Shown here: positions 12,032 to 21,764 of the stretch, in pieces
Position numbering within the stretch: position 1 is the stretch's first letter
How the letters are laid out: each line of letters starts with the position of its first letter
Assembly: GCF_900100185.1 (NCBI RefSeq)
Contig: NZ_FNEN01000002.1
Span: forward strand, 146,319-210,318
Direction of reading: 5' to 3'
Origin: Natribacillus halophilus
GTDB taxonomy: Bacteria; Bacillota; Bacilli; Bacillales; Marinococcaceae
DNA: 64,000 nt
Position numbers and translations under genes: made by a program
The notes under the pieces: model-generated
What the model saw: the letters and a program-made list of their open reading frames with translations, nothing else
What the model was told of the DNA's origin: nothing
The model's database searches: none

Positions 12032-13363
12032 TCACACGAAACGTTTGCGTTTTGAGGAGGAGGGAATGCTTTGTTCATCCCGATACTTGGCGACGGCGCG
12101 CCGGGAAATTTTCACGCCTTCTTCATCCTGGAAACGGTCGGCGATCTTCTGGTCGGACATCGGTTTTTGTTTATTCTCTTGCTCAATCCAACGGCGGATC
12201 GACTGTTTGAGCACAGCAGCGGAAATTTCTTCTCCGCCATCTCCGGCAAGCCCTTTGCTGAAAAACGCTTTCAATTCATAGCAACCGCGGGGCGTTTGCA
12301 CATATTTTTGGTTCGTCGTACGCGAAACCGTCGATTCATGAACATCCGCCCGCTCGGCAATATGTCTGAGTGTCATCGGGCGGAGCTCGCCATTTTCCAG
12401 AAAATCTTTCTGGTACTCGACGATCGCTTCGGTTACGGCCCGAATCGTCTGTTGGCGTTGGTCGATGCTTTTCAATAACCATACGAGTTGTTTGTACTTC
12501 GAATGGGCGTAATCAAACGCTTCCTTATCGTTGTTTTGCTGGAGCAGATTTCGATATTGACGATTGAGACGAATACGCGGTAACGAATCGTCGTTCAATA
12601 TAACTTTCCATTCGCCGTCGTCTTTTTCAATATAAACATCCGGCGCGATATACTCTGACTTGCTTTGGCCAAATCCTTGTGCAGGGCGGGGGTTCAGCGT
12701 TTGAATGAAATCCTGGGCCGCCTGTATTTCTTCGAGCGTAACTTGCAGTTCTTCCGCCAGCCATTTCCATTTTTTCTCCGCGAACGGTTGCAAATAATGG
12801 CTGACAATCGTTTCTGCCAGCGGATATTTTTCAGGCATCGCTTGCATTTGCACAAGCAAACATTCGGCTAAAGACCGCGCCCCTACGCCAATGGGGTCGA
12901 ATTGCTGCAGCAGATTGCATAACTCGTGATAACGTTCGCTCGTAATATCGAGTTCTCCGACGGCTTCTTGTTCACTTAAGAGCAAATAGCCATTTTCATC
13001 GAGATTATGAATGAAATATTCAAGCTGCTCCTTCGTCTTCTGTTCATATTCCAGCATACGAAGCTGGGCAGTAAGATGTACGGTTAATCCCGTGCGAATA
13101 TCACCCAGACGGTCAATAAAAGGATCATTTCCCTGTTCACCGCTCTGTTCTTCCCGGTCTTGCCACAGCACCGGGCTTTCCGGCACGGCCATCTCCGCGG
13201 TGGAATGACTGACTTCCAGCAAAGGGTTTTCCAACGCCTGCTCCTCGATATATTCCGATAATTCTGTAGTCGAGTACTGTAACAGCGAGATAGCTTGTCG
13301 CAATTGCTGTGTCATGACAAGCTTCATCGTTTGTTGTTGGACAAGTCCCATTTCAAGATTCAT
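12032..13363 (-). CDS. rpoN: RNA polymerase sigma-54 factor
   Basis: A 443-residue sigma-54 (SigL). The glutamine-rich activator-interacting region (1-50, containing QQQTMKLVMTQQLRQAI) is followed by the core-binding domain (about 95-290) and the DNA-binding domain. The C-terminal RpoN box reads SRRAVAKYRDE, close to the consensus ARRTVAKYR. No sigma-54-dependent promoter or activator gene is visible in the window. A cre-like site just upstream suggests CcpA control, as known for B. subtilis sigL. Confidence 0.96.
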   Translation of the reverse strand: MNLEMGLVQQQTMKLVMTQQLRQAISLLQYSTTELSEYIEEQALENPLLEVSHSTAEMAVPESPVLWQDREEQSGEQGNDPFIDRLGDIRTGLTVHLTAQLRMLEYEQKTKEQLEYFIHNLDENGYLLLSEQEAVGELDITSERYHELCNLLQQFDPIGVGARSLAECLLVQMQAMPEKYPLAETIVSHYLQPFAEKKWKWLAEELQVTLEEIQAAQDFIQTLNPRPAQGFGQSKSEYIAPDVYIEKDDGEWKVILNDDSLPRIRLNRQYRNLLQQNNDKEAFDYAHSKYKQLVWLLKSIDQRQQTIRAVTEAIVEYQKDFLENGELRPMTLRHIAERADVHESTVSRTTNQKYVQTPRGCYELKAFFSKGLAGDGGEEISAAVLKQSIRRWIEQENKQKPMSDQKIADRFQDEEGVKISRRAVAKYRDEQSIPSSSKRKRFV

Positions 13364-13384
13364 GATCGCGCCCCCCCTTTTATT

Positions 13385-13398
13385 TGTAAGCGCTTTCT
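13385..13398. promoter_or_regulatory. cre site (CcpA) upstream of rpoN
   Basis: TGTAAGCGCTTTCT matches 13 of 14 positions of the cre consensus TGWNANCGNTNWCA. It lies 22 bp upstream of the rpoN start, so CcpA with HPr-Ser-P or Crh-Ser-P could act as a roadblock. Confidence 0.7.
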
Positions 13399-13417
13399 AA
13401 AAAGGCATTCTTTTTCA

Positions 13418-13669
13418 TTACTGTTCCATCCAGGAAAAAGTAAGCCGGACCGAGTGTTCGGACTTCTTTTGCACATACTCGCTATTCATCGTGACTCGGG
13501 AAGGCATATGCGTTTGAACACGCATGCCATCATCTTTAAAAAATTCAAAAGATCCCGAGTTTCGCAATGCCGCTGCTAACCTCTCAAGCTCCGCAGCCGC
13601 CTCTTGAATCTCCTGTTCCTCCTCGCGTTTATACAATTCCGTCTGCTCTAAGCGCTCCTGGCCAAACAT
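13418..13669 (-). CDS. Small amphi-Trp domain-like protein
   Basis: An 83-residue acidic protein. A helical segment (about 8-35: charged, with AAAELERLAAALRN) is followed by alternating hydrophobic strands ending in LTFSW. This helix-then-strands layout with a terminal Trp resembles the amphi-Trp domain; the function is unknown. The ATG at 13669 has GGAGG five bases upstream; the longer frame that begins at 13807 runs through the clpP promoter and is rejected. It sits upstream of rpoN in the same direction, divergent from clpP. Confidence 0.6.
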   Translation of the reverse strand: MFGQERLEQTELYKREEEQEIQEAAAELERLAAALRNSGSFEFFKDDGMRVQTHMPSRVTMNSEYVQKKSEHSVRLTFSWMEQ

Positions 13670-13788
13670 GGAATCCCTCCAGCGAGTTTTGCTTATCTTT
13701 ATTATATCGTATTTTACAATAAGAAGCCAGAAGTTTGAAGTTCCCATAAAAAGGTAAATATAAGTAGTGGGCATGAGGGTAAAAAATA

Positions 13789-13818
13789 TTTGACCTTTAT
13801 TGACCAATGATGTAACAT
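13789..13818 (+). promoter_or_regulatory. clpP promoter with overlapping CtsR operator
   Basis: TTTGACC-TTT-ATTGACC (13789-13805) is, on the other strand, GGTCAAT-AAA-GGTCAAA, a near-perfect CtsR heptad repeat with the standard 3-bp spacer. The first heptad supplies a -35 TTGACC (13790-13795), 17 bp before TAACAT (13813-13818). CtsR binding would cover the promoter and be relieved by heat or protein stress. Confidence 0.87.
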
Positions 13819-13885
13819 GTTAATCAGTAACCAACATGCAGGCATTTGCATGTGATTGCACTACAAACGAAGGAGGATTAGATTT

Positions 13886-14482
13886 ATGCATCTAATACCA
13901 ACAGTTATTGAACAAACGAACCGCGGAGAACGAGCCTATGACATTTATTCGCGCCTGCTGAAAGATCGCATCGTCATGCTCGGCTCAGGTATCGATGATA
14001 ACGTAGCGAACACGATTGTCGCGCAATTGCTTTTCCTGCAGGCGGAGGATCCGGACAAGGATATTTCCCTTTATATTAACAGCCCGGGAGGTTCGATTTC
14101 CGCCGGGATGGCGATCTATGATACGATGCAATATATCACCCCGAGAGTATCGACGATCTGCATCGGCATGGCTGCATCCATGGGCGCCTTCCTTCTCAAT
14201 GCAGGCGAATACGGCCAACGTTTTGCCTTGCCGAACAGTGAAATTATGATTCACCAACCGATGGGCGGCACCCAGGGGCAGGCATCTGATATTGATATTC
14301 ATGCCCGCCGCATTTTACAGATGCGTGAACGATTGAACAATATCCTGTCTGAACGCACCGGCCAACCGCTGGAAGTGATTCAACGGGATACAGATCGTGA
14401 TAATTTCATGCTCGCGCAAGAAGCCAAAGATTACGGTCTCATCGACAGCATCTTTGAAAAAAATGAAGACATCGCAAAATAA
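13886..14482 (+). CDS. clpP: ATP-dependent Clp protease proteolytic subunit
   Basis: A 198-residue serine protease that forms the tetradecameric barrel fed by ClpC, ClpX and ClpE. The triad is exactly placed: Ser98 (AASMGAF), His123 (MIHQPMGG) and Asp172 (TDRDNFM). The ATG at 13886 follows GGAGG and gives the conserved [11 protein letters not shown] start; a codon 30 bp upstream lacks a ribosome site. It is monocistronic, with a CtsR-type promoter and a strong terminator. ClpP with ClpC would normally degrade ComK, which is also encoded in this window. Confidence 0.98.
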   Translation: MHLIPTVIEQTNRGERAYDIYSRLLKDRIVMLGSGIDDNVANTIVAQLLFLQAEDPDKDISLYINSPGGSISAGMAIYDTMQYITPRVSTICIGMAASMGAFLLNAGEYGQRFALPNSEIMIHQPMGGTQGQASDIDIHARRILQMRERLNNILSERTGQPLEVIQRDTDRDNFMLAQEAKDYGLIDSIFEKNEDIAK

Positions 14483-14500
14483 ATAGGGTCTTGAAAATCA

Positions 14501-14543
14501 CGAGCGTGAACAGCCACTTCAGAGCTGTTCACGCTCGCTTTTT
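14501..14543 (+). terminator. Intrinsic terminator of clpP
   Basis: CGAGCGTGAACAGC and GCTGTTCACGCTCG form a perfect 14-bp stem around a 9-base loop, followed by CTTTTT, 18 bp after the clpP stop. Confidence 0.93.
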
Positions 14544-14570
14544 AACATTGAAGCCAGTGGTGATTATAGA

Positions 14571-14896
14571 GTTGACGACCTAACTCCTTCCGGCTTAATA
14601 CGTTACGGCGCCATCATCTTTGGTTGACGACCTAACCCCTTCCGACTTAATACGTTAGGGCGCCATCATCTTTGGTTGACGACCTAACCCCTTCCGACTT
14701 AATACGTTACGGCACCATCATCATTGGGTGACGACCTAACCCCTTCCGCCTTAATACATTAGGGCGCCATCATCATTGGGTGACGACCTAACCCCTTACG
14801 GCTTAATACGTTAGGGCGCCATCATCTTTGGTTGACGACCTAACCCCTTCCGACTTAATACATTAAGGCGCCATCATCATTGGGTGACGACCTAAC
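14571..14896. repeat. Tandem array, six 52-bp units plus a partial seventh
   Basis: Units begin at 14571, 14623, 14675, 14727, 14779 and 14831, with a truncated unit at 14883. Each starts G(T/G)TGACGACCTAAC and ends GCGCCATCATC(T/A)TTG. Within a unit CCTAAC and GTTAGG are complementary around a 17-base loop; several units carry one stem mismatch. No frame is kept open across the units, since 52 is not a multiple of three, and there are no unique spacers, so this is not a CRISPR array. It fills most of the 478-bp gap between clpP and crh. Confidence 0.93.
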
Positions 14897-14920
14897 GCTT
14901 CTCGAGCAAACGCAACGACC

Positions 14921-14964
14921 GTAGAAGAACCCCACGCCTCTTCACAGGCATGGGGTTCTTCTAC
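14921..14964 (-). terminator. Long hairpin at the crh 3' end
   Basis: GTAGAAGAACCCCA and TGGGGTTCTTCTAC pair perfectly over 14 bp. They enclose a second GCCT/AGGC stem after one mismatch. The crh stop codon lies within the outer arm. There is no clear T-run, so it may act as an mRNA-stabilising or bidirectional terminator-like structure. Confidence 0.65.
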
Positions 14965-15215
14965 TCTTTGCTCACGTAATCGACAAGCGCTTCCACCGCT
15001 TCTGCTTCATCGCCACCTTCCGCGGTCACGCGAATCACGGTCCCGGAACGGATCGCCAGGCTCATAACCCCCATAATGCTTTTGGCATCAGCTTCCTGGT
15101 TCCCCTTGGCCACCTTCACATCCGCGTGGTAACGATTGGCTTCCTGAACGAATAAAGCCGCCGGTCGTGCCTGTAAACCTGATTGTAACGTCACTTCCAC
15201 TTCCCGTTCGACCAT
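14961..15215 (-). CDS. crh: HPr-like catabolite repression protein Crh
   Basis: An 84-residue HPr paralogue. The active-site histidine of HPr is replaced by Gln15 (SGLQARPAA), so it cannot pass phosphate in the PTS. The regulatory Ser46 (AKSIMG) is kept and would be phosphorylated by HprK (encoded at 31184-32119) to act as CcpA co-repressor. The ATG at 15215 has AAGGGAG upstream and matches the B. subtilis start MVQQKVEV; an ATG six codons earlier overlaps the whiA stop. It is the last gene of the yvcI-rapZ-yvcK-whiA-crh group. Confidence 0.95.
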   Translation of the reverse strand: MVEREVEVTLQSGLQARPAALFVQEANRYHADVKVAKGNQEADAKSIMGVMSLAIRSGTVIRVTAEGGDEAEAVEALVDYVSKE

Positions 15216-15229
15216 CACCACTCTCCCTT

Positions 15230-16192
15230 TCATGATTGGGGCAACTGCAACGATTCTCGATTTCGAATTTGCTCGGCCAGTTCATCAATTTTTCGCAATC
15301 GATGGTTGACCCCTGATTTACTAACCTTTTCGCCTTCGACCATTTCCCCGAGCTCCTTAAGCGTCACTTCCTGATGTTGCACACGGAGTCTGGCCATTTC
15401 CTGAACCTTGGCAGGCAGCTTATCGAGACCGATTTCCTCGTCGACGAGTTCAATATTTTCCACTTGCCGCAAGGCTGCTCCGACGGTTTTATTCAAATTG
15501 GCCGTTTCACAATTGACGAGGCGATTAACGGAGTTGCGCATATCTTTCATAATGCGCACATCTTCAAAATAGAGCAAGGCTTGATGGGCGCCAATGATGT
15601 TCAGGAACTCGGTTATTTTCTCGCTTTCTTTAATGTAGACGATGAACCCTTTTCTCCTCTCCAGCACACGCGCGTCCAGATTAAAAGCTGCCAGCAACGA
15701 CAACAGGGAACGATTGTGCTCTTCATCAAGGGAAAAGAGTTCCAAATGGTAAGACGATGTATCCGGATGATTCACCGAGCCGCCCGCAAGGAATGCCCCC
15801 CGCAAATAAGCCCGTTTACAACAGTGATCGGTGATGATTTGCTCAGGAATCGCGCGAGTAAGCGTCCGTCCGTTTGCCTTAATATCTGTATCGCGTAAAA
15901 TCTCCTCCACTTGCTGATACAGGCGTACGATGTAAATATTATTTTTCCGTAACCGCATTTTTTTACGGACGACAAGTTCGGCTTTCATGTGTTCATAACG
16001 CTGTTTCAGAAGTGTGTAGATTCTTCTGGCAATCGCTGCATTCTCGGTTGTAATATCCAGGGTCGTGCGTTCATCCGAAACCGTCAGGGCACCGTTCATC
16101 TGGATGAGCGCGACCAGCTCTGCTTTTATACAGCCTTCATCGGCACTGACCTGGGTAAGTTCTTTTTTTGTCATCGCCGCGAACGAAGTCAA
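15230..16192 (-). CDS. whiA: DNA-binding protein WhiA
   Basis: A 320-residue protein with a LAGLIDADG-like N-terminal fold ([18 protein letters not shown] at about 131-148) and a C-terminal helix-turn-helix ([12 protein letters not shown]). In B. subtilis it affects cell division and chromosome segregation rather than sporulation genes. The start is a TTG at 16192 overlapping the yvcK stop as TTGA, and it gives an N-terminus like MSFASETKKELT of the B. subtilis protein; the next ATG is six codons in. Confidence 0.95.
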   Translation of the reverse strand: MTSFAAMTKKELTQVSADEGCIKAELVALIQMNGALTVSDERTTLDITTENAAIARRIYTLLKQRYEHMKAELVVRKKMRLRKNNIYIVRLYQQVEEILRDTDIKANGRTLTRAIPEQIITDHCCKRAYLRGAFLAGGSVNHPDTSSYHLELFSLDEEHNRSLLSLLAAFNLDARVLERRKGFIVYIKESEKITEFLNIIGAHQALLYFEDVRIMKDMRNSVNRLVNCETANLNKTVGAALRQVENIELVDEEIGLDKLPAKVQEMARLRVQHQEVTLKELGEMVEGEKVSKSGVNHRLRKIDELAEQIRNRESLQLPQS

Positions 16193-17151
16193 GAGTCATC
16201 ACCACCTTCATTTCCGAGAATCATCCCGGCAATTTTCTCGGCATCATGACGCAACAAAAGATCGTCGGTACGAATGAAATGATCTTTAACGACGTTCAGA
16301 CCAAGCGCCTGCAATGACGCATCATCACAGATCACAGCTTCGGCATCCTCCTCCGCATAGCGCTCGATTAACGCCGCCGGAAGTTCCGTGTCATTCACGA
16401 AAATATCCTCGATCAGCGACTCCCCGACATGCGCGTGCAGCGCCTTAATATGGTCGGAAGCCGTAAAACCGTCCGTTTCTCCGCTTTGGGTCATAACGTT
16501 GCAAATGTATATTTTGTCGGCCTTAGCCTGTGCTATTTCCCTGGCAATGTCCGGGACGAGTAAATTCGGCAACACACTTGTATATAAACTGCCCGGCCCC
16601 ATAATGATTTTGTCTGCCTGTTGGATCGCCTGGATACTTGCAGGCAAAGCTTCGGGAAACGCAGGTTCAATGGACATTTGCTCAATGGCCTTCCCGGCGT
16701 TCGGAATATTCGATTCCCCGTGTACGACGCTGCCATCCACCATTTTCGCGACGAGTTCAATACTCTCATTCGAGGCCGGCAACACATTCCCGCGTACGTT
16801 GAGCACCGCGCTTAATTCACTGATGCCGCGGGCAAAATCTCCGGTGATCGATGTCATACCCGCTAACAGCAAATTGCCGAGTGAATGGCCGGACAACCCT
16901 TCGCCATTCTCGAATCGGTGCTGGAATAATCGTTCGATTAACGGCTCAACTTCAGCGAGGGCAACGAGCACGTTCCGAACATCGCCGGGTGGTGGCATAT
17001 TCAGTTCTTTGCGCAATCGACCGGAACTCCCGCCATCGTCGGCGACCGTCACAATCGCCGACAGATCTACAGGGTATGTTTTCAGTCCCCGCAATATGAC
17101 GGACAACCCGGTTCCGCCTCCTATGACGACCACTTTTGGTAAATTAGACAC
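16189..17151 (-). CDS. yvcK: Gluconeogenesis factor YvcK (CofD-like)
   Basis: A 320-residue member of the YvcK/CofD family. The nucleotide-sugar-binding N-terminus [18 protein letters not shown] is followed by [14 protein letters not shown] and [11 protein letters not shown]. In B. subtilis YvcK binds UDP-sugars and is needed for cell-wall synthesis on gluconeogenic carbon. The start is a GTG at 17151 with GGGGAG about ten bases upstream. It is translationally coupled to whiA. Confidence 0.95.
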   Translation of the reverse strand: MSNLPKVVVIGGGTGLSVILRGLKTYPVDLSAIVTVADDGGSSGRLRKELNMPPPGDVRNVLVALAEVEPLIERLFQHRFENGEGLSGHSLGNLLLAGMTSITGDFARGISELSAVLNVRGNVLPASNESIELVAKMVDGSVVHGESNIPNAGKAIEQMSIEPAFPEALPASIQAIQQADKIIMGPGSLYTSVLPNLLVPDIAREIAQAKADKIYICNVMTQSGETDGFTASDHIKALHAHVGESLIEDIFVNDTELPAALIERYAEEDAEAVICDDASLQALGLNVVKDHFIRTDDLLLRHDAEKIAGMILGNEGGDDS

Positions 17152-17166
17152 TGGTTTGTTTCTCCC

Positions 17167-18024
17167 CTATTCTTTCTGTTCACGATGGCTCTTATAAACT
17201 TGATAATCGTTGCCATAAACATTAGCAAGATGTTCAACAAGCGTCACGGATCGATGATTTCCACCTGTACATCCAATCGCGATAATCACCTGGCTTTTCC
17301 CCTCTTGCTTATACAGCGGCAACACAAAGGTAAGCATATCTTCCAGTTTAATGAGAAATTCCTTCGTGTCCGCCCATTTCATCACGTAATCAGCTACTTC
17401 CGTATCCATTCCCGTTAACGGGCGCATGCGTTCAATATAATGGGGGTTGGGCAAAAAACGGACATCAAAAACGAGATCGGCATCAATGGGAACCCCGTGT
17501 TTAAAACCGAAAGACATAAAATGCACGTTAAAAACCAGTTCTTCCGGCGCGGTGAATAAGCGATTGATTTCCGCTCGCAACTCGCGGGGGGCGAGCTTTG
17601 TCGTATCGATATGATAACGCGCCCGCCCCTTGATTTCATCCAATATCTCACGCTCCTGTTTAATCCCTTCCAAAAGGGAACCGCCGGGCGCAAGGGGGTG
17701 CGCGCGCCTCGTTTCCTTGTAACGCTGTACCAACACGCCATCTTCGGCGTCAAGAAATAAAATATGGGTGTGCAGATTCGGTTTATCTCCGAGAATGCTT
17801 ACCGCCGAAAATACCTGATCAAAGAATTCCCGCCCCCGCAAATCCATGACGAGGGCCACGCGGTTCATCGTACCGCCTTCCACCAGATCCAACAGTTTCG
17901 GAATCAATGCCGGCGGTAAATTATCGATACAAAAATAACCGAGATCTTCAAGGCTTTGCACCGTTACTGACTTGCCCGCTCCCGACATTCCGGTAATGAC
18001 AACGATTTGGATATCCTCTTTCAC
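17167..18024 (-). CDS. rapZ: RNase adapter / nucleotide-binding protein RapZ (YvcJ)
   Basis: A 285-residue P-loop protein. Walker A is GMSGAGKS (12-19); the C-terminal domain shows [17 protein letters not shown] and AHPLAPGG. YvcJ of B. subtilis hydrolyses GTP and affects competence gene expression, and RapZ of E. coli is an sRNA-decay adaptor. The start is a GTG at 18024. It is 15 bp upstream of yvcK in the same transcription unit. Confidence 0.94.
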   Translation of the reverse strand: MKEDIQIVVITGMSGAGKSVTVQSLEDLGYFCIDNLPPALIPKLLDLVEGGTMNRVALVMDLRGREFFDQVFSAVSILGDKPNLHTHILFLDAEDGVLVQRYKETRRAHPLAPGGSLLEGIKQEREILDEIKGRARYHIDTTKLAPRELRAEINRLFTAPEELVFNVHFMSFGFKHGVPIDADLVFDVRFLPNPHYIERMRPLTGMDTEVADYVMKWADTKEFLIKLEDMLTFVLPLYKQEGKSQVIIAIGCTGGNHRSVTLVEHLANVYGNDYQVYKSHREQKE

Positions 18025-18042
18025 ACCAACATCTCTCCGTTT

Positions 18043-18501
18043 TCACACCGTCTCAAGTTTGGCATCGAGCAACTCAAAATCAGGTGTATAATAAAATGTG
18101 CTAAACAGCATTCCTTTATTTTCTAACAGATGTTGAAATAGGTCTCGATCTCCCGCGGCCATCGGTTGGGAACGGACCTCCGCTCTTTTTTTCCAGAATA
18201 ACTTGCCTTCCGGCGAACACTCCAACGCTTGCCCTTTATGGCCATCAGCATAAAAGGAAAAAAGCATCCATTCGGAAACGGTCGTATATCTTTCCTTAAT
18301 GACAATCGTTGAAACCGCTCGTAAGACTGGATTCAGAAGTTGTATTCCCGTCTCTTCCCTAAACTCTCTTCGCACTGTATTCAGTGGGGTCTCTCCGTAC
18401 TCCATCTTCCCCCCTGGTGCGACCATCCAGTTCCTGCTCGGTTTCTGCAGGAGTAAAACATGATCCTTATATGTTAACACGCAGTTGGCCACACGCTGCA
18501 T
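18043..18501 (-). CDS. yvcI: Nudix hydrolase (YvcI family)
   Basis: A 152-residue Nudix pyrophosphohydrolase. The full signature G-x5-E-x7-REUxEExGU is present (GKMEYGE...REFREETGI, about 30-52). The ATG at 18501 lies eight bases after AGG of GTGAGGTG and matches the B. subtilis start QRVTNCVL; the upstream in-frame extension to 18699 crosses a repeat element and is rejected. It heads the group leading to crh. The substrate is not predictable from sequence. Confidence 0.88.
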   Translation of the reverse strand: MQRVANCVLTYKDHVLLLQKPSRNWMVAPGGKMEYGETPLNTVRREFREETGIQLLNPVLRAVSTIVIKERYTTVSEWMLFSFYADGHKGQALECSPEGKLFWKKRAEVRSQPMAAGDRDLFQHLLENKGMLFSTFYYTPDFELLDAKLETV

Positions 18502-18585
18502 GTTCATCACCTCACAGCTCATTATAACCCGAAAGAGCCCGTCCCCACAAATGAAGCCGTTCGGCGTGAGTGACCAATATTCGAC

Positions 18586-18804
18586 AAAGAAAACTTGGCT
18601 TTCGCCAAGCATGGCGAAAGCCTTAGTTGCACTTATGCAAGATAAGAAAGTTTTATACTTTTGTATGAAAACAACCATTATTGGAGCAGCGCAAACCAAT
18701 CAGTATAACCAACATATGTCACGATTATACTTTTTGCGCTAAATCAGTTGTTTTCATGGTAGATGGTGGCTACCGGCAGCGTAGCCACATTGTTTCTTAT
18801 CTGC
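18586..18804 (+). repeat. Dispersed hairpin element, long copy (copy A)
   Basis: This is the longest copy of a repeat seen seven times. It starts AAAGAAAACTTGGC and ends TTATCTGC. The left part pairs GGCTTTCGCCA with TGGCGAAAGCC. The middle pairs ATGAAAACAAC (about 18664) with GTTGTTTTCAT (about 18748), with an inner AGCGCAAA/TTTGCGCT pair. The right part pairs GTGGCTAC with GTAGCCAC. It ends 1 bp before the T-tract of the trxB terminator. It fills most of the 451-bp gap between yvcI and trxB, and no protein frame is supported. Confidence 0.88.
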
Positions 18805-18805
18805 C

Positions 18806-18834
18806 AAAAAAATACGCAAGGTGAGTCACCTTGC
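18806..18834 (-). terminator. Intrinsic terminator downstream of trxB
   Basis: On the minus strand CGCAAGGTG-ACT-CACCTTGCG is a perfect 9-bp stem followed by TATTTTTTT. It lies 119 bp after the trxB stop. Confidence 0.88.
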
Positions 18835-18952
18835 GCTTCCAAAAATATATAAAAGGGGGGTCAATTAACTTGATTCCATCATAACGCTTTAATGTTGCAC
18901 TGTGGTTACAATAACATTAAATGTAAATAACGAATGCTGGCCCCCGGACCTG

Positions 18953-19942
<990 letters not shown>

Positions 19943-19977
19943 TTATAATGCTCATGCTTCAGCGTCTATTGATCTGC

Positions 19978-21006
19978 TCAGTCCAAGCCAAATGATAAAT
20001 CATGCATCCGCTCGCATTGCACTTCTTCACGCTCAAGATCGCGCCTTTTCCATTTTTGTAAAAGGATATCTGCGCCATGGTGGCCATAGTCGCGGGCGAG
20101 CTTCCAGGCGTTTTTGCTTTTATTAGCATACCCACAATGAAAGGCGGCCACTCCATATCTGTAGAAGAAGGCGCCTCCTTTATCGGGCGTCCCATGCCTT
20201 TGTAAAAAAAGGAAAGCTAAAAAAGCCTGCTCATATTCACCGAGGCGGCATAGGGTCGCCGCCCATTTGTGCATATGGGCTTTGTTCAACGGCGCCAACT
20301 GCCTGAGCTGCTTTTTCCAGCGTTCTGCCTTCCGTCTGTCCTGCTGATCTTCGAGAAGTAACGTCAGCTGGCACACAGCCGGTACATACGTGGTTTCTTC
20401 CAGCAATGCCTGTAGGCAGTCGATCGCTTCATCGCTGCGCCCCTGAAGATGGAGGGCTCGTGCGTATTGGTTGTATAAAGCGTCATGATCGGGGTATTCC
20501 TTAAGCAATTCTCCCAACAGTTTTTCCGCTTTTTGGTAATGTTTTTCCGCGATTAAGCGACCGACACGCTCGTAACGCAGAACGAATTCATCATCAGTGG
20601 TGAAAAAATCGTCATCTTCCTCGAGGTTTATTACCTCAAGCAATTCTTTCGTATCTTCTATAAACTCGCCTTCAGGAGAACCGGATAAATAATGAAGGGC
20701 TGCCTCCCGCGCTTTATCAAAAAGACCGAGACACGCGTAATTATTCGCGAGAAAATAATAACAATCATACAAATGTTCATCAACATGATCCAGGACGTGG
20801 AGCAATATCTCGTTGGAGCGCTCGTACTGGGCCATATCAGACAGTACGGCCGCAAGTTGACAATGAAAAACCCCTTCCAGGGGTCTTAATTCAATCGCCC
20901 GTTTTAAATAACGAATCGAGCGACGCCAGTCTTTATTTTGGTAAGAAGAAACACCCTGTTTAAAAAAATACTCCGGGTTTTGAATAAAAGGTATCACTTG
21001 CCCCAT
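19978..21006 (-). CDS. TPR-repeat protein (YvcD-like)
   Basis: A 342-residue protein of repeated helix pairs. TPR-like segments are seen at about 14-45 (FFKQGVSSYQNKDWRRSIRYL), 46-80, 83-115, 150-215 and 245-300. No signal peptide or membrane segment is visible, so it is probably a cytoplasmic scaffold. The position between trxB and his matches yvcD of B. subtilis. Partners are unknown. Confidence 0.8.
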   Translation of the reverse strand: MGQVIPFIQNPEYFFKQGVSSYQNKDWRRSIRYLKRAIELRPLEGVFHCQLAAVLSDMAQYERSNEILLHVLDHVDEHLYDCYYFLANNYACLGLFDKAREAALHYLSGSPEGEFIEDTKELLEVINLEEDDDFFTTDDEFVLRYERVGRLIAEKHYQKAEKLLGELLKEYPDHDALYNQYARALHLQGRSDEAIDCLQALLEETTYVPAVCQLTLLLEDQQDRRKAERWKKQLRQLAPLNKAHMHKWAATLCRLGEYEQAFLAFLFLQRHGTPDKGGAFFYRYGVAAFHCGYANKSKNAWKLARDYGHHGADILLQKWKRRDLEREEVQCERMHDLSFGLD

Positions 21007-21041
21007 GAATCACACGCCCTCCAGGTGAACATATCTTATCG

Positions 21042-21070
21042 AGTATAACATAAAATATGACGCTCCCCAA
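21042..21070 (-). promoter_or_regulatory. Candidate promoter of the TPR protein gene
   Basis: On the minus strand TTGGGG (21065-21070), 17 bp, TATACT (21042-21047), about 36 bp upstream of the start at 21006. The -35 match is weak. No terminator for the his operon was found in this gap. Confidence 0.4.
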
Positions 21071-21137
21071 AAATTAGTGTGCGCCATTTTATGAGTCGTA
21101 TGCGAGGGCAGGATCAGGGCAAGCAGCGGCCATGCGT

Positions 21138-21764
21138 TTATTCGCCATGCCGCTCCCTTAACGTATCCAACACACGATCCACGCTCATGTTCTGCTCTTC
21201 CAACAATACGAAGAGGTGGAAAATGAAATCAGCACTTTCCCAGGACAATTCCTTCGTGTCCCGGTTCTTTGCCGCGATAATAATCTCGGAAGCTTCTTCG
21301 CCGATTTTTTTTAAAATCTTGTCTACGCCTTCGGAAAACAAATACGTCGTGTAAGAATCGGCAGGCCGTTCGTGATTTCTCGCCGCGATCGTTGCCGCCA
21401 ACGTTCGCAAAATTTCAAAGTCGTCGTTTGCGTCAGCCGGTTTTTCGGTGAGCAGACTTTCCGTAAAACAGCTGTAGGTCCCGCGGTGGCACGCCGGTCC
21501 TTCCGGATGAACGAGCACGAGGAGCGCGTCCCGGTCGCAATCGTAGCGAATATCGCTCACTTTTTGCACATTTCCGGACGTCTCCCCCTTATGCCAAAGC
21601 GCCTGGCGGGAGCGGCTGTAAAACCAGGTTTCTTTCGTATCGATCGTTTTTTGTAGGGACTCCCAGTTCATATACGCCACCGTCAGCACTTCTTTACTAT
21701 TCGCATCCTGCACAACGGCCGTCAGCAGTCCGTCGGCATCAAAAAAAAGTTCTTCCATGTTCAC
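21138..21764 (-). CDS. hisI: Bifunctional phosphoribosyl-AMP cyclohydrolase / phosphoribosyl-ATP pyrophosphatase
   Basis: A 208-residue fusion that carries out histidine steps 2 and 3. The N-terminal cyclohydrolase (about 1-110) shows [19 protein letters not shown] and zinc-ligand cysteines in DCDRD and [11 protein letters not shown]. The C-terminal pyrophosphatase (about 118-208) shows [16 protein letters not shown]. The GTG at 21764 overlaps the hisF stop; an ATG two codons in is an alternative. It is the last gene of the his operon. Confidence 0.96.
   Translation of the reverse strand: MNMEELFFDADGLLTAVVQDANSKEVLTVAYMNWESLQKTIDTKETWFYSRSRQALWHKGETSGNVQKVSDIRYDCDRDALLVLVHPEGPACHRGTYSCFTESLLTEKPADANDDFEILRTLAATIAARNHERPADSYTTYLFSEGVDKILKKIGEEASEIIIAAKNRDTKELSWESADFIFHLFVLLEEQNMSVDRVLDTLRERHGE

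Noticed and set aside
13670-13807. N-terminal extension of the amphi-Trp-like gene
   Set aside because: The extension crosses the clpP control region and lacks a ribosome site, while the ATG at 13669 has a strong one.
14571-14896. CRISPR array
   Set aside because: Units are contiguous and conserved along their whole 52 bp. There are no unique spacers, no leader and no cas genes.
14483-14960. tRNA gene after clpP, as seen in some Bacillus genomes
   Set aside because: No cloverleaf-compatible arms or CCA-proximal pattern were found; the space is taken by a terminator and the 52-bp array.
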